NCBI GenBank assembly: GCA_020216805.1
Contig: JAIWNN010000131.1
Span: forward strand, 1 to 19,250
Length of the DNA stretch: 19,250 bases
DNA from: Desulfarculus sp.
GTDB taxonomy: Bacteria > Desulfobacterota > Desulfarculia > Desulfarculales > Desulfarculaceae
Reading direction: 5' to 3'
Every line of letters begins with the position of its first letter. Positions within the stretch are counted from its first letter, which is position 1. Shown piece after piece: positions 7,011 to 16,086 of the stretch. The position numbers were made by a program, and so were the translations under genes. The notes under the pieces were generated by a model that worked only from the letters and a program-made list of their open reading frames with translations, did no database searches and had not been told where the DNA came from.

Positions 7011-8423
7011 GTGAAAAAGGCCGGTTTGGTGATCGCGGTCCTGGTGGTGGTTCTGGCGGCCGGGTTGTGGGTCTACTGGCCCCAGGTGCGGGTCTGGCAA
7101 CTGCGCCAGGCCCTGGACCGGGTGATCCTGCCGGGCCTCAAGGCCCAGATCGCCGCCACCAGCGGCCAGGAGCCGACGCTGACCTACCAGTCGCTGGGGG
7201 TGGAGGGCTCGGCCTACCTGGTGGAGAACCCCACCCTGAGTCTGGCCGGCGAGCCCAGGCTGATCCTGAGCGCCCAGCGCCTGATGCTCAACAACGTCGA
7301 CCTGAGCCTGTGGGGCGATCTCAATAGCTGCGACCTGGCCCTGCATCAGGTGGTCCTGGAGAGCCAGGGCCTCAAACTGACGGTGCGCAACTGGGAGGTC
7401 AACCGTCTGGCGGTGGAACGGGGCGGCCGCCAGGTGGCGGTGGCCCGCGAGCTGTTGCAGGGTCTGGCCATCCAGGGCCCCGGCCTGCCCGGGCCGTTGG
7501 AGCTGGCCAGCGTCGAGGGACGCGGCTACCGCCTGGCCCTGGACCTGGACCAGCGCCGCTACCAGGGCGAGCTGGGCTCGCTGACCGCCCTGGGCCATGA
7601 CTTCAGCCTGGGCCTGGAGGGCATGACCTTCCGGGGCGACTTCGTGCGGGTGGTCCAGGGACGGGCCTGCTACGACCGGGCCGAGTTCGCGGCCACCGGC
7701 TTCCGGATCGCCAAGGCCGGCGACCCGCCCCTGACCATCGCCCGCCTGGCCGGGATCAGCCGCCGCGGCGAGAGCCTGGATGGCGACCGGGTGGAGATCA
7801 AGGGCGTCTCTCTGGCCCCCACCGAGCCGGCTCACGCCGGCCTGGCCCAGTTCCTGGCCCAGTACGGCTACCAGGCCATCGACCTGGACCTGACCCTGGA
7901 TTACGCCTATGACCGTAAGGCCAAGACCTTCGAACTCAAGGAGCTGAGCCTGAGCGGCAAGGACGCCGGCCGCCTGGAGGCGAGCCTGGCGGTGACCAAC
8001 CTGGACTACGACCCGGCCCAGGACCTGGGGCGCAACCTGCCGGCCCTCAAGGCGGCCAGGCTCAAGGGCCTCAAGCTTCGCTACGACGACGCCTCGCTGA
8101 CCGACCGGGTGCTGATCCATCTGGCCCGGGAGGAGGGCCTGGACCTGGAGGCCAAACGCCGGCAACTGCTGGACCAGGCCCCGGCCCTGCGCGACCTGGC
8201 CCGCGATCCGGCCGGGGCGGCGGGGGCCGAACCCCTGCCGCCCAAGGCCGCGGCCCAGGACCAGCGGGCGCGCCAGGCGGTGCGGGACTTCCTGGCCAAG
8301 CCGGGCAGCCTCTGCCTGGCCATCAGCCCCACCCGCGAACTGAGCCTGGAGGAACTGGCGCATCGGGGCTCCGAACTTTGGCCCGGGAACCTGGAGATCA
8401 GCCTGGACAACTGCGGACAATAG
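7011..8423 (+). CDS. membrane-anchored periplasmic protein, AsmA/DUF945-like layout, function unknown
   Basis: 470 residues starting at a GTG with GGAGG 6 bases upstream. Residues 2-24 (KKAGLVIAVLVVVLAAGLWV) form an uncleaved-looking N-terminal membrane anchor with a positive start, so the rest should face the periplasm. The body is rich in alternating beta-strand patterns such as LEASLAVTNLDYDP, FELKELSLSGKDAG and LTVRNWEVNRLAVE, the style of AsmA-like or DUF945/YdgA-like proteins that may bridge or handle envelope lipids. A helical stretch with many Arg, Glu and Ala (about 365-430) precedes the end. I cannot name a family with certainty. It stands between ruvA and ruvB, bounded by terminators on both sides, so it seems a separate unit; no clear promoter is visible. 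Confidence 0.7.
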   Translation: MKKAGLVIAVLVVVLAAGLWVYWPQVRVWQLRQALDRVILPGLKAQIAATSGQEPTLTYQSLGVEGSAYLVENPTLSLAGEPRLILSAQRLMLNNVDLSLWGDLNSCDLALHQVVLESQGLKLTVRNWEVNRLAVERGGRQVAVARELLQGLAIQGPGLPGPLELASVEGRGYRLALDLDQRRYQGELGSLTALGHDFSLGLEGMTFRGDFVRVVQGRACYDRAEFAATGFRIAKAGDPPLTIARLAGISRRGESLDGDRVEIKGVSLAPTEPAHAGLAQFLAQYGYQAIDLDLTLDYAYDRKAKTFELKELSLSGKDAGRLEASLAVTNLDYDPAQDLGRNLPALKAARLKGLKLRYDDASLTDRVLIHLAREEGLDLEAKRRQLLDQAPALRDLARDPAGAAGAEPLPPKAAAQDQRARQAVRDFLAKPGSLCLAISPTRELSLEELAHRGSELWPGNLEISLDNCGQ

Positions 8424-8470
8424 GGTCGCCGAGTCCTCCCCCCGGACCCAGGCCGGGCGCGCTTTCCCTA

Positions 8471-8501
8471 CCTCCGCCCTCCGGGGTGGGGGTTGGTTTT
8501 T
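8471..8501 (+). terminator. probable terminator after the AsmA-like gene
   Basis: Stem of 9 pairs, two of them G-T, between CCTCCGCCC (8471-8479) and GGGTGGGGG (8484-8492), 4-base loop, then TTGGTTTTT (8493-8501). Confidence 0.5.
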
Positions 8502-8521
8502 CCCTGGCGGCGCGGTTGCGG

Positions 8522-8527
8522 TAAGAT
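8522..8527 (+). promoter_or_regulatory. possible -10 box (TAAGAT) for ruvB
   Basis: TAAGAT about 55 bases before the ruvB ATG, after the preceding terminator, so ruvB needs a promoter here. The -35 position has only TTTCCC (8499-8504), so support is weak. Confidence 0.3.
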
Positions 8528-8582
8528 AGACCCCAGCCTCGCCCGGCCCGGGGCCGGATTTTCGCGCGGCCAGAGGGAGCCC

Positions 8583-9614
8583 ATGACCATCCCCGACGAT
8601 CCGCACTGCCGCCTGGTGGACGGCGCGCCCTGCGCCGAGGACCAGGGCCTGGACACCCTGCGCCCCCAGCGCCTGGCCGACTACATCGGCCAGGAGGAGG
8701 CCAAGGCCAACTTGAGCGTCTTCATCGCCGCCGCGCGCCAGCGGGGCGAGGCCCTGGACCACGTGCTGCTGCACGGTCACCCCGGCCTGGGCAAGACCAC
8801 CCTGGCCAACATCCTGGCCCACGAGCTGGGGGTCAACCTGATCGCCACCAGCGGGCCGGTGCTGGAGCGGGCCGGGGACCTGGCCGCCATCCTCACCAAC
8901 CTCGAACCCCGCGACGTGCTCTTCGTGGACGAGATCCACCGCCTCAACCACGTGGTGGAGGAGACCCTCTACCCGGCCATGGAGGACTTCCACCTGGACC
9001 TGGTCATCGGCCAGGGGCCCAGCGCCCGCACCGTCAAGCTGGATCTCAGCCCCTTCACCCTGGTGGGGGCCACCACCAGGGCCGGGCTGCTCACCCCGCC
9101 CCTGCGCGACCGCTTCGGGGTCCAGGTGCGGGTGGATTTCTACACCCCCGACGAGCTGGCCCTCATCTTGACCCGTTCGGCCCGCATCCTGGGTCTGGCC
9201 ATCAGCCCCGAAGGAGCCCTGGAGATCGCCCGGCGCTCGCGGGCCACCCCCCGGGTGGCCAACCGGCTGCTGAAACGGGTGCGCGACTTCGCCCAGATCC
9301 AGGGCGATGGGACCATCGACCGCGAGCTGGCCGACTACGCCCTGGGCCGCCTGGGGGTGGACCAGGCTGGCCTGGACCGCCTGGACCGCGAGCTTTTGTC
9401 CACCATCATCGAGAAGTTCGACGGCGGGCCGGTGGGGCTCAACAACCTCTCCGCCGCCCTGGGCGAGGAGGCCCAGACCCTGGAGGAGGTCTACGAGCCC
9501 TACCTGATCCAACAAGGCTTCCTCAAGCGCACCCCCCAGGGGAGGGTGGCCAGCGTCCGGGCCTATCAACATCTTGGGCTCAAGGCCAGGCCCGCCCACG
9601 ATCGGCTGTTCTAG
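8583..9614 (+). CDS. ruvB: Holliday junction branch-migration ATPase RuvB
   Basis: 343 residues from ATG 8583, with GAGGGAG shortly upstream. RuvB is the hexameric AAA+ motor that drives branch migration with RuvA. Seen: [19 protein letters not shown] at the start, Walker [10 protein letters not shown] (65-73, with His where most RuvB have Pro), Walker B LFVDEIHR (113-120), sensor I GATTRAG, arginine finger RDRFG, and sensor [17 protein letters not shown] (usually GTPR). The C-terminal winged helix includes [20 protein letters not shown] and [17 protein letters not shown]. It forms its own unit, separated from ruvCA by the AsmA-like gene. Identification is certain. Confidence 0.97.
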   Translation: MTIPDDPHCRLVDGAPCAEDQGLDTLRPQRLADYIGQEEAKANLSVFIAAARQRGEALDHVLLHGHPGLGKTTLANILAHELGVNLIATSGPVLERAGDLAAILTNLEPRDVLFVDEIHRLNHVVEETLYPAMEDFHLDLVIGQGPSARTVKLDLSPFTLVGATTRAGLLTPPLRDRFGVQVRVDFYTPDELALILTRSARILGLAISPEGALEIARRSRATPRVANRLLKRVRDFAQIQGDGTIDRELADYALGRLGVDQAGLDRLDRELLSTIIEKFDGGPVGLNNLSAALGEEAQTLEEVYEPYLIQQGFLKRTPQGRVASVRAYQHLGLKARPAHDRLF

Positions 9615-9629
9615 GCCCCAGCCGGGGCC
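9614..9629 (+). terminator. hairpin at the ruvB stop, weak terminator candidate
   Basis: GGCCCC (9614-9619), loop AGCC, GGGGCC (9624-9629), starting on the last base of the ruvB stop. No T-run follows, so it may only protect the 3' end. Confidence 0.25.
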
Positions 9630-9692
9630 GGACGCTGGTCAAGGGTCGCCACCAGTTCGCGGATTTTCCCCCAAAAAAGTGCGCCGGCCCCC

Positions 9693-9721
9693 TTGCACGC
9701 CCCCGGGGGCGGTCTTAGACT
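9693..9721 (+). promoter_or_regulatory. sigma70-type promoter of groESL
   Basis: TTGCAC (9693-9698), a 17-base spacer and TAGACT (9716-9721). The predicted start near 9728 lies at the edge of the CIRCE operator. Confidence 0.7.
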
Positions 9722-9730
9722 ATGAGCGTC

Positions 9731-9759
9731 GTTAGCACTCGCTATCGGTGAGTGCTAAC
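9731..9759 (+). promoter_or_regulatory. CIRCE operator (HrcA binding site)
   Basis: TTAGCACTC (9732-9740), nine bases, GAGTGCTAA (9750-9758): an exact match to the CIRCE consensus, extended by one G-C pair to 9731/9759. The repressor HrcA binds CIRCE and is released on heat shock when GroEL is titrated by unfolded protein. Its place at the transcript start fits direct repression. Confidence 0.97.
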
Positions 9760-9849
9760 AACGTCAGGAAGCCGGCCCCCCGCCGGCCCGGCCGTCAGCT
9801 CAAGACAAGGCCTCAGCTTTCAACCATACTGGCAAGGAGAGAGCGAACC

Positions 9850-10140
9850 ATGAAGATCAAACCCCTGCAGGACCGCGTCATCGTCAAGCGGATCGAGGAG
9901 GAGCAGAAGACCGCCGGCGGCATCATCATTCCCGACAGCGCCAAGGAAAAGCCCCAGCAGGGCAAGGTCCTGGCCGTGGGCCCCGGCAAGGTCCTGGAAG
10001 GCGGCACCCGCGTGGACATGACCGTGAAGGAGGGCGACCTGGTTTTGTTCGGCAAGTACGCCGGCAGCGAGGTCAAGATCGACGGCGAAGAGGTCCTCAT
10101 CATGCGCGAGGACGACATTCTGGGCATCATCAAGAAGTAG
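9850..10140 (+). CDS. groES: co-chaperonin GroES (Hsp10)
   Basis: 96 residues starting [14 protein letters not shown], the normal length. GroES forms the heptameric lid of GroEL. The mobile loop that docks on GroEL is [19 protein letters not shown] (about 17-35) with the GGIII core. The C-terminal half carries [24 protein letters not shown] and the final [17 protein letters not shown] (9834-9839) lies 10 bases before the ATG; upstream in-frame codons cross the CIRCE site and are not used. First gene of a two-gene operon; groEL follows after 58 bases. Confidence 0.98.
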   Translation: MKIKPLQDRVIVKRIEEEQKTAGGIIIPDSAKEKPQQGKVLAVGPGKVLEGGTRVDMTVKEGDLVLFGKYAGSEVKIDGEEVLIMREDDILGIIKK

Positions 10141-10198
10141 CCCCACGCCGACGGCGAACAGATAGGCAATCCAAGCATTTTCCGCGGAGGAATCGCTC

Positions 10199-11836
<1,638 letters not shown>

Positions 11837-11844
11837 CATCCCGA

Positions 11845-11899
11845 CCGGTCCGGCCCTCCGCCTTCCGGGCTGGAGGGCGGACCGGCGCCACGGCTTTTT
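11845..11899 (+). terminator. terminator hairpin after groEL
   Basis: CCGGTCC-G-GCCCTCC (11845-11859) pairs with GGAGGGC-GGACCGG (11872-11885), with one unpaired G at 11852; CTTTTT follows at 11894-11899. Confidence 0.65.
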
Positions 11900-11927
11900 C
11901 GGCCCCTCCGGCTCGCCGGAGGGGCCG
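11900..11927. terminator. second hairpin between convergent groEL and symporter-kinase genes
   Basis: Perfect 12-bp stem CGGCCCCTCCGG / CCGGAGGGGCCG around the tetraloop CTCG, with T5 just before it on the plus strand and only a poor T-run after. Probably a shared terminator or barrier between convergent units; the stem sequence recurs at 15133-15158. Confidence 0.55.
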
Positions 11928-11957
11928 TCATCTTGGGACCGGCGCGGCCGAGCGAGG

Positions 11958-14762
11958 CTATTTGGAGAGGTATTGGTCCGAATCCAGACCGGATAAACCG
12001 GGCGGGCGGTCCAGCAGCGGCGGCTTCAAGGGCAGGGTGATCACCAGGCTGGCTCCCCTGCCGGGCTCGTTCTGGGCCTTGATCTCGCCCAGGTGGTCGT
12101 TGACGATGCGCTTGGCGATGGCCAGGTTCATGCCCACCGCGTCGACCTTGGTGCTGAACAAGGGATCGAACATATAGGGCAGATCGCCGGGGGGGATTCC
12201 CGGGCCGGTGTCGGTGATCTTGATCACCGCCTGGAGGGGGTCGCTCTCCAGGCGCAGATACAGCTCGCCGCCCCCGGGCATGACGTCCAGGGCGTTGTCC
12301 AGGATCACCCGCAGGGCCTTGTCCAGCAGGTGGCGGTCCACCCAGGCCAGGACCGCGCCGGCCTGTCCCGCCTGGCCCTCCAGAGTCAGCGCCACCCCCT
12401 GGGCCTGGGCCCGGGTCTGGTAGTCCTCGGCCAGGCTTTTCAGGAACAGGCCCAGGTCCACCTCGGCCAGCGCCGGCGGGGGCAAATCGGCATAGCCGCG
12501 CACCTCGCTGACCAGCCGCTCCAGGCTGCGCACGCTGGCCAGGATCTTGTTGAGGTATTCCGTCTCCGGGCCGGGCGTCTTGCCCTGGCGCAGCAGGCGC
12601 TGGGTCAGGCCGCCGATGGCGGTGATGGGGTTGCGGATCTCGTGGGCGATGGAGCGGGCCAGCCGGTCCAGCGACTCCAGCTTCTCGTCCAGGACGCGCT
12701 GGCTGTGGGCCAACAGGGCGCTCTCCCGGCGCAACAGGTCTTCCTTCTCGCGGAAGAAATCGATCTTGCGCTTCATCTCCTGGGGCGACAGACGCAGTTC
12801 GGTCAGCATCCGGGCGTAGATTTCGGCCAACACGCGCGCCTCCTCGTGGCTGAAGAGGTCCACCCGCTCCAGGGCCGCCGAGGCCGAGGCGGCTCCGATG
12901 ATGCCCGCCAGGCAGTTTTCCAGCTGCTGGTAGAGCGCGGCCATCTTGCTGATCGGGATCTCCCGCGCCTCGGCCAGGCCCATGTCCAGGAGGCATTGCC
13001 GGATCATGGCCTGGGCCCGGTCGGCCGGCAGGTATTCCAACAAGAGCCCCTCGAGCCCGCGCAGCTTCTCCTCCAGGTTGATCAAGGGCTCGTCGCCTTG
13101 GCGGGCCGGGCGGCCCGCCTTGTCCTCCGGGCGGGCCAGCAGCTCCTCCACCACCCGCCGCTCGCGCTCGCCCTGGTGCGCCAGCAGAGAGCCCAGCATG
13201 TAGAACGCCAGGTTGAACAGCAGGGACCAGAAGACGGTGTTGGTGAGCGGCTCGAACGACGACACCCCGAACAAGCCTTCGGGCCTGAGGTAGCTCATCC
13301 CCCAGGGGCCCTGCTCCATCAGGCTGGAGGCCAGGTGGCCCGAGCCGGCCAGCACCGGCAGCAAGGCGGTGTAGGCCCAGACCGCGAACCCGGCCGTAAG
13401 CCCCAGGATGGCGCCGGTCTTGTTGCTGCGGGGCCAGTACAGCCCCCCCAGGATGGCCGGGACCAGTTGGGCCACCGCGGCGAAGGAGACCATGCCCACG
13501 TCCACCAGGTTCCAGGTCCAGCCCATGAAGAACTGAAAGCGATAGGCGCCAAAGATGATGAGGGCGGCCAAGAGCCAGCGGCATTGCAGGAGGTGGCGGC
13601 GCAACAGGCCCAGGATCCTGGCCCGCTGGAGCAGCGGCACCAGCAGGTGGTTGGTGAGCATGGTGGACAGGGTCATGGTGCTGACCATGACCATGGCGGT
13701 GGCGGCCGAGAAACCGCCCAGGAAGACCAGCAGCGACAGCCAGTGGTAACCGTGGTGCAGGGGCAGCCGCAAGACGAAGGTGTCGGGGTCGTTGAAGGGA
13801 TAGCTTCCCAGCAGGCCGGCCAGGGCGATGGGGAGCACGAACAGGTTGATCAGAAACAGATAGAGGGGAAACAGCCACATGGCGGTGGGGATGTGGCGCT
13901 GATCGAAGTTCTCCACCACCGCCACGTGGAACTGGCGGGGCAGGAACAGCACCGCGCACATGGACAACAGCAGGTAGGTCAGCCAGAGCCAATAGCGGCC
14001 ACCGGCGAGGCCACCCGTCAGAACCAGCTCTTGCAGATAGGGCGAGCGCCGCGCCTGGTCCAGGACTCCGGTGAAGCCGTCGTTCAGCACGTAGGTGACC
14101 AGGACTCCGACCGTCAGGAAGGCCGCCAGCTTGACGATGCTCTCGGCGGCCACGGCCATGATCATCCCCTGGTGGCGTTCGGTGGGATCCAGGCGGCGAA
14201 TGCCGAAGACAATGGTGAAGACCACCATCAGGCCGGTGATGATGGCCCCGGCGTGGGCGTAGACCAAAGGGAAATCGGTGGCCAGCTCGCGGTGGAGGAA
14301 AGATTCCGACTGGTGCAGAACCAGGATTTTCAAGGCCGCCACCGTGGCCTTGATCTGCAGGGCCAGGTAGGGCAGGAGACCCACCACCAGGATGAAGGTG
14401 ACCAGCGCGCCCAGGCCTTGCGACTTGCCGTAGCGCAGGGAGATCAGATCGGCCACGCTGGTGAGGTGATGGACCTGCTTGATCTGCACCAGGCGGCGCA
14501 GCAGGGGCCAGCACAACAACGCGCCCAGGGTGGGGCCCAGGTAGACGGCCAGAAAAAGCAGGCCGCTGGTGGCGGCCTTGCCCACGCTGCCATAGTAGGT
14601 CCAGGCCGTGCAGTAGACCGCCAGGGACAGGGCGTAGACCAGGGGGGAGTCGCCGGGGTTGACCCCGGACCGGGTCCGCCGCTCCACCCAGAGGGCGATG
14701 ACGAAAAGCAGCGCCATGTAGAGGCAGATCACGCCGATCAGCAGCGAAGGCGTGAAGGACAT
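11958..14762 (-). CDS. Na+/solute symporter-histidine kinase fusion (CbrA-like layout)
   Basis: 934 residues. Residues 1 to about 520 are a sodium:solute symporter (SSSF) domain of many membrane helices: SLLIGVICLYMALLFVIALW, YALSLAVYCTAWTYYGSVG, SVADLISLRYGKSQGLGALV, FAAVAQLVPAILGGLYWP. A soluble helical linker (about 540-680) stands where CbrA-type proteins carry STAC/PAS regions; I see no clear PAS. Next come LDRLARSIAHEIRNPITAIG with phosphorylated H707, N box VILDNALDVMPGG, G1 DTGPGIPP, F box YMFDPLFSTK and a G2 segment VGMNLAIAK. Such fusions link nutrient transport or sensing to two-component signalling in the inner membrane. No response regulator is adjacent. The start is 4 bases after the stop of a small membrane gene, so the two probably form one unit. 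Confidence 0.93.
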   Translation of the reverse strand: MSFTPSLLIGVICLYMALLFVIALWVERRTRSGVNPGDSPLVYALSLAVYCTAWTYYGSVGKAATSGLLFLAVYLGPTLGALLCWPLLRRLVQIKQVHHLTSVADLISLRYGKSQGLGALVTFILVVGLLPYLALQIKATVAALKILVLHQSESFLHRELATDFPLVYAHAGAIITGLMVVFTIVFGIRRLDPTERHQGMIMAVAAESIVKLAAFLTVGVLVTYVLNDGFTGVLDQARRSPYLQELVLTGGLAGGRYWLWLTYLLLSMCAVLFLPRQFHVAVVENFDQRHIPTAMWLFPLYLFLINLFVLPIALAGLLGSYPFNDPDTFVLRLPLHHGYHWLSLLVFLGGFSAATAMVMVSTMTLSTMLTNHLLVPLLQRARILGLLRRHLLQCRWLLAALIIFGAYRFQFFMGWTWNLVDVGMVSFAAVAQLVPAILGGLYWPRSNKTGAILGLTAGFAVWAYTALLPVLAGSGHLASSLMEQGPWGMSYLRPEGLFGVSSFEPLTNTVFWSLLFNLAFYMLGSLLAHQGERERRVVEELLARPEDKAGRPARQGDEPLINLEEKLRGLEGLLLEYLPADRAQAMIRQCLLDMGLAEAREIPISKMAALYQQLENCLAGIIGAASASAALERVDLFSHEEARVLAEIYARMLTELRLSPQEMKRKIDFFREKEDLLRRESALLAHSQRVLDEKLESLDRLARSIAHEIRNPITAIGGLTQRLLRQGKTPGPETEYLNKILASVRSLERLVSEVRGYADLPPPALAEVDLGLFLKSLAEDYQTRAQAQGVALTLEGQAGQAGAVLAWVDRHLLDKALRVILDNALDVMPGGGELYLRLESDPLQAVIKITDTGPGIPPGDLPYMFDPLFSTKVDAVGMNLAIAKRIVNDHLGEIKAQNEPGRGASLVITLPLKPPLLDRPPGLSGLDSDQYLSK

Positions 14763-14766
14763 GGCC

Positions 14767-15000
14767 CTAGTTCTCCGGCGGGCGGGGCGGGCTCTCCTCG
14801 GAGCGCCGGATCGACCGGGCCATCAGGGCCAGGATGACCAGCAGCAGCGCCCAGCAGACCAGGTAATAGCCAAAGAAAAAGGCCAGACCCGGCGTGGGGG
14901 GGCCGACCCCGAAGGGCCAACTCAGCGCCAGCAGACCCAGCGCGAAGATGAAGACGCGCAAGGCCAAGCTTTCTCCGGGCCGGGAAGGCGTGGTGGACAT
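14767..15000 (-). CDS. 77-residue two-helix membrane protein paired with the symporter-kinase
   Basis: The ATG at 15000 gives a short protein with two hydrophobic helices: about 13-30 (ALRVFIFALGLLALSWPF) and about 38-61 (GLAFFFGYYLVCWALLLVIL), then a positive RSIRR and an acidic, Pro-rich tail. Many sodium:solute symporters are preceded by a small two-helix partner gene (for example DUF4212- or DUF485-type proteins), and the position 4 bases ahead of the symporter-kinase fits that role, though I cannot assign the family. No clear Shine-Dalgarno sequence is visible at the ATG. The same frame stays open upstream to 15537, but that part is antisense to nothing sensible and overlaps the NYN gene. 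Confidence 0.72.
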   Translation of the reverse strand: MSTTPSRPGESLALRVFIFALGLLALSWPFGVGPPTPGLAFFFGYYLVCWALLLVILALMARSIRRSEESPPRPPEN

Positions 15001-15132
15001 AGGCGACACCGCGTTGATGGACAAAACGGGGCGCAACGCGCTCCATGTCCTCAGCCTAGCACCCGCGGCGGCCGTAGGGGAAGGGGGGCGGGGCGTGGAC
15101 TCCGGCTCCATCCGGCTGGCGGCAAAGGCCAC

Positions 15133-15158
15133 GGCCCCTCCGGACACCCGGAGGGACC
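15133..15158 (-). terminator. hairpin downstream of the NYN gene
   Basis: GGCCCCTCCGG (15133-15143), loop ACAC, CCGGAGGGACC (15148-15158), 40 bases past the stop of the minus-strand NYN gene. The T-run after it on the minus strand is poor (CTTT). Nearly the same stem as 11900-11927. The rest of 15001-15197 shows no gene. Confidence 0.4.
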
Positions 15159-15197
15159 GCCTCGGCTCCAGCCCACCGGCCGCGGGCCGGCCGGAGA

Positions 15198-15878
15198 TCA
15201 GTATTTGGGCTGGCGGTGGTTGCCGCCCCCGCGCTCGCCGGTGACCACGTATTCGATGTCGAAGCCGCGCACCTCGTCGGCGTGGGCCTTGAGCATGTTG
15301 CCCACCTCGCCCAGCTGCATCAGCACCACGTGGATGCCCTCGCGCCGGGCGAACTTCATGGCCGGAATGAAGTCGCTGTCGTTGGTGGTCAGGATGATCT
15401 TGTCCACCAGGTGCTTGGTGGACAGCCAGGCGATGTCCAGACCGATCTTCATGTCCACGCCCTTTTGGGTGAAGTCGGGCTGGAGGTCGTTGGGGGCCAG
15501 GGGCTCCACCGGATGGCCGTCCACCGCCGCCTCGCACAGGCGGTTGAAGGCGTGGCCGGTGAGCCGCCAGTCCTTGAAGGCCAGGGTGCCCAGGCGCACC
15601 GCGAAGTAGTCCTTGGTCTCCAGGTTCTGGATCAGGTTCAGGCTCTTGCGGTAGGCGTCGGTCTGCTTGAAGTCGATGTAGGTGCGGCTGATGGGATGGA
15701 AGCGCTGCTCCTCGAAAGGCAGGCAGTCGTAATAGTAGATGCGGAAGAGCTCCTCGTTGTCCTTTACGCAGTTACGCGCGTAACGCTCCAGGTGCGAATC
15801 GTTGGCCGGTCCATCCACGTACCGATATAGGGTGTAGCGCACGTAGGCGCCATCCAACAACACCGCGACTTTCTTCAT
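15198..15878 (-). CDS. NYN (PIN-like) domain protein, LabA/DUF88 type, putative ribonuclease
   Basis: 226 residues. The NYN fold is a PIN-like nuclease fold with a cluster of acidic metal ligands. Here they appear as D9 in VAVLLDGAYVR, D142 and D148 in QKGVDMKIGLDIAWLS, and D167/D169 in IILTTNDSDFIPAMKFAR, which matches the family order. The first motif is usually DGxN; this protein has DGAYVR, so the polar residue is changed. RRLGTLAFKDW-like and HVVLMQLGEVGNMLKAHAD segments complete the fold. Substrate unknown; relatives act on RNA. A TATAAT lies just upstream, and the gene diverges from the S24 protease gene over 208 bases, so the two may share control. Confidence 0.87.
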   Translation of the reverse strand: MKKVAVLLDGAYVRYTLYRYVDGPANDSHLERYARNCVKDNEELFRIYYYDCLPFEEQRFHPISRTYIDFKQTDAYRKSLNLIQNLETKDYFAVRLGTLAFKDWRLTGHAFNRLCEAAVDGHPVEPLAPNDLQPDFTQKGVDMKIGLDIAWLSTKHLVDKIILTTNDSDFIPAMKFARREGIHVVLMQLGEVGNMLKAHADEVRGFDIEYVVTGERGGGNHRQPKY

Positions 15879-15892
15879 GATTAATTCCCGGC

Positions 15893-15898
15893 ATTATA
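15893..15898 (-). promoter_or_regulatory. -10 box (TATAAT) for the NYN gene
   Basis: Perfect TATAAT on the minus strand 15 bases before the ATG at 15878. No convincing -35 at the right spacing (GGGGCG), so an activator or a short leader is implied. The ATTATAAT core reads as TATAAT on both strands. Confidence 0.45.
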
Positions 15899-16017
15899 AT
15901 CGGTCCACGCTGGCTCGCCCCAGCCGGGGCGTCGCTGGCGGCCCCCCGCAGATATCCGCCGCCCACATCGCCAGCATAACAGACCCCGGCCGGGCCGCGC
16001 CACACCCCGGGAGCAGA

Positions 16018-16060
16018 ATAGGCTTTACATCCTATCCAACTCGACGTATATATTGATCGA
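16018..16060 (+). promoter_or_regulatory. promoter and possible operators of the S24 protease gene
   Basis: TTTACA (16024-16029), a 17-base spacer and TATATA (16047-16052). Two dyads overlap it: ATAGG-N8-CCTAT (16018-16035) over the -35, and an imperfect 20-bp palindrome with TCGA ends and a central ATAT-type core (16041-16060) over the -10. Both are placed where a repressor would act. Confidence 0.5.
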
Positions 16061-16086
16061 CAGTTGTTTACCAGGAGGAGTCTGTC

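Noticed and set aside
6123..9599. 1158-residue minus-strand open frame
   Set aside because: It is antisense to ruvC, ruvA, the AsmA-like gene and ruvB. Its Gln/Gly/His/Val-rich text is what GC-rich genes give on the opposite strand, and it has no motif.
12093..14837. 914-residue plus-strand open frame
   Set aside because: Antisense to the symporter-kinase, with low-complexity Gln/Gly/His composition; the minus strand has clear domains.
15001..15537. Upstream extension of the 77-residue membrane protein
   Set aside because: It overlaps the NYN gene out of frame, and its Arg/Pro/Gly-rich sequence is shadow-like.
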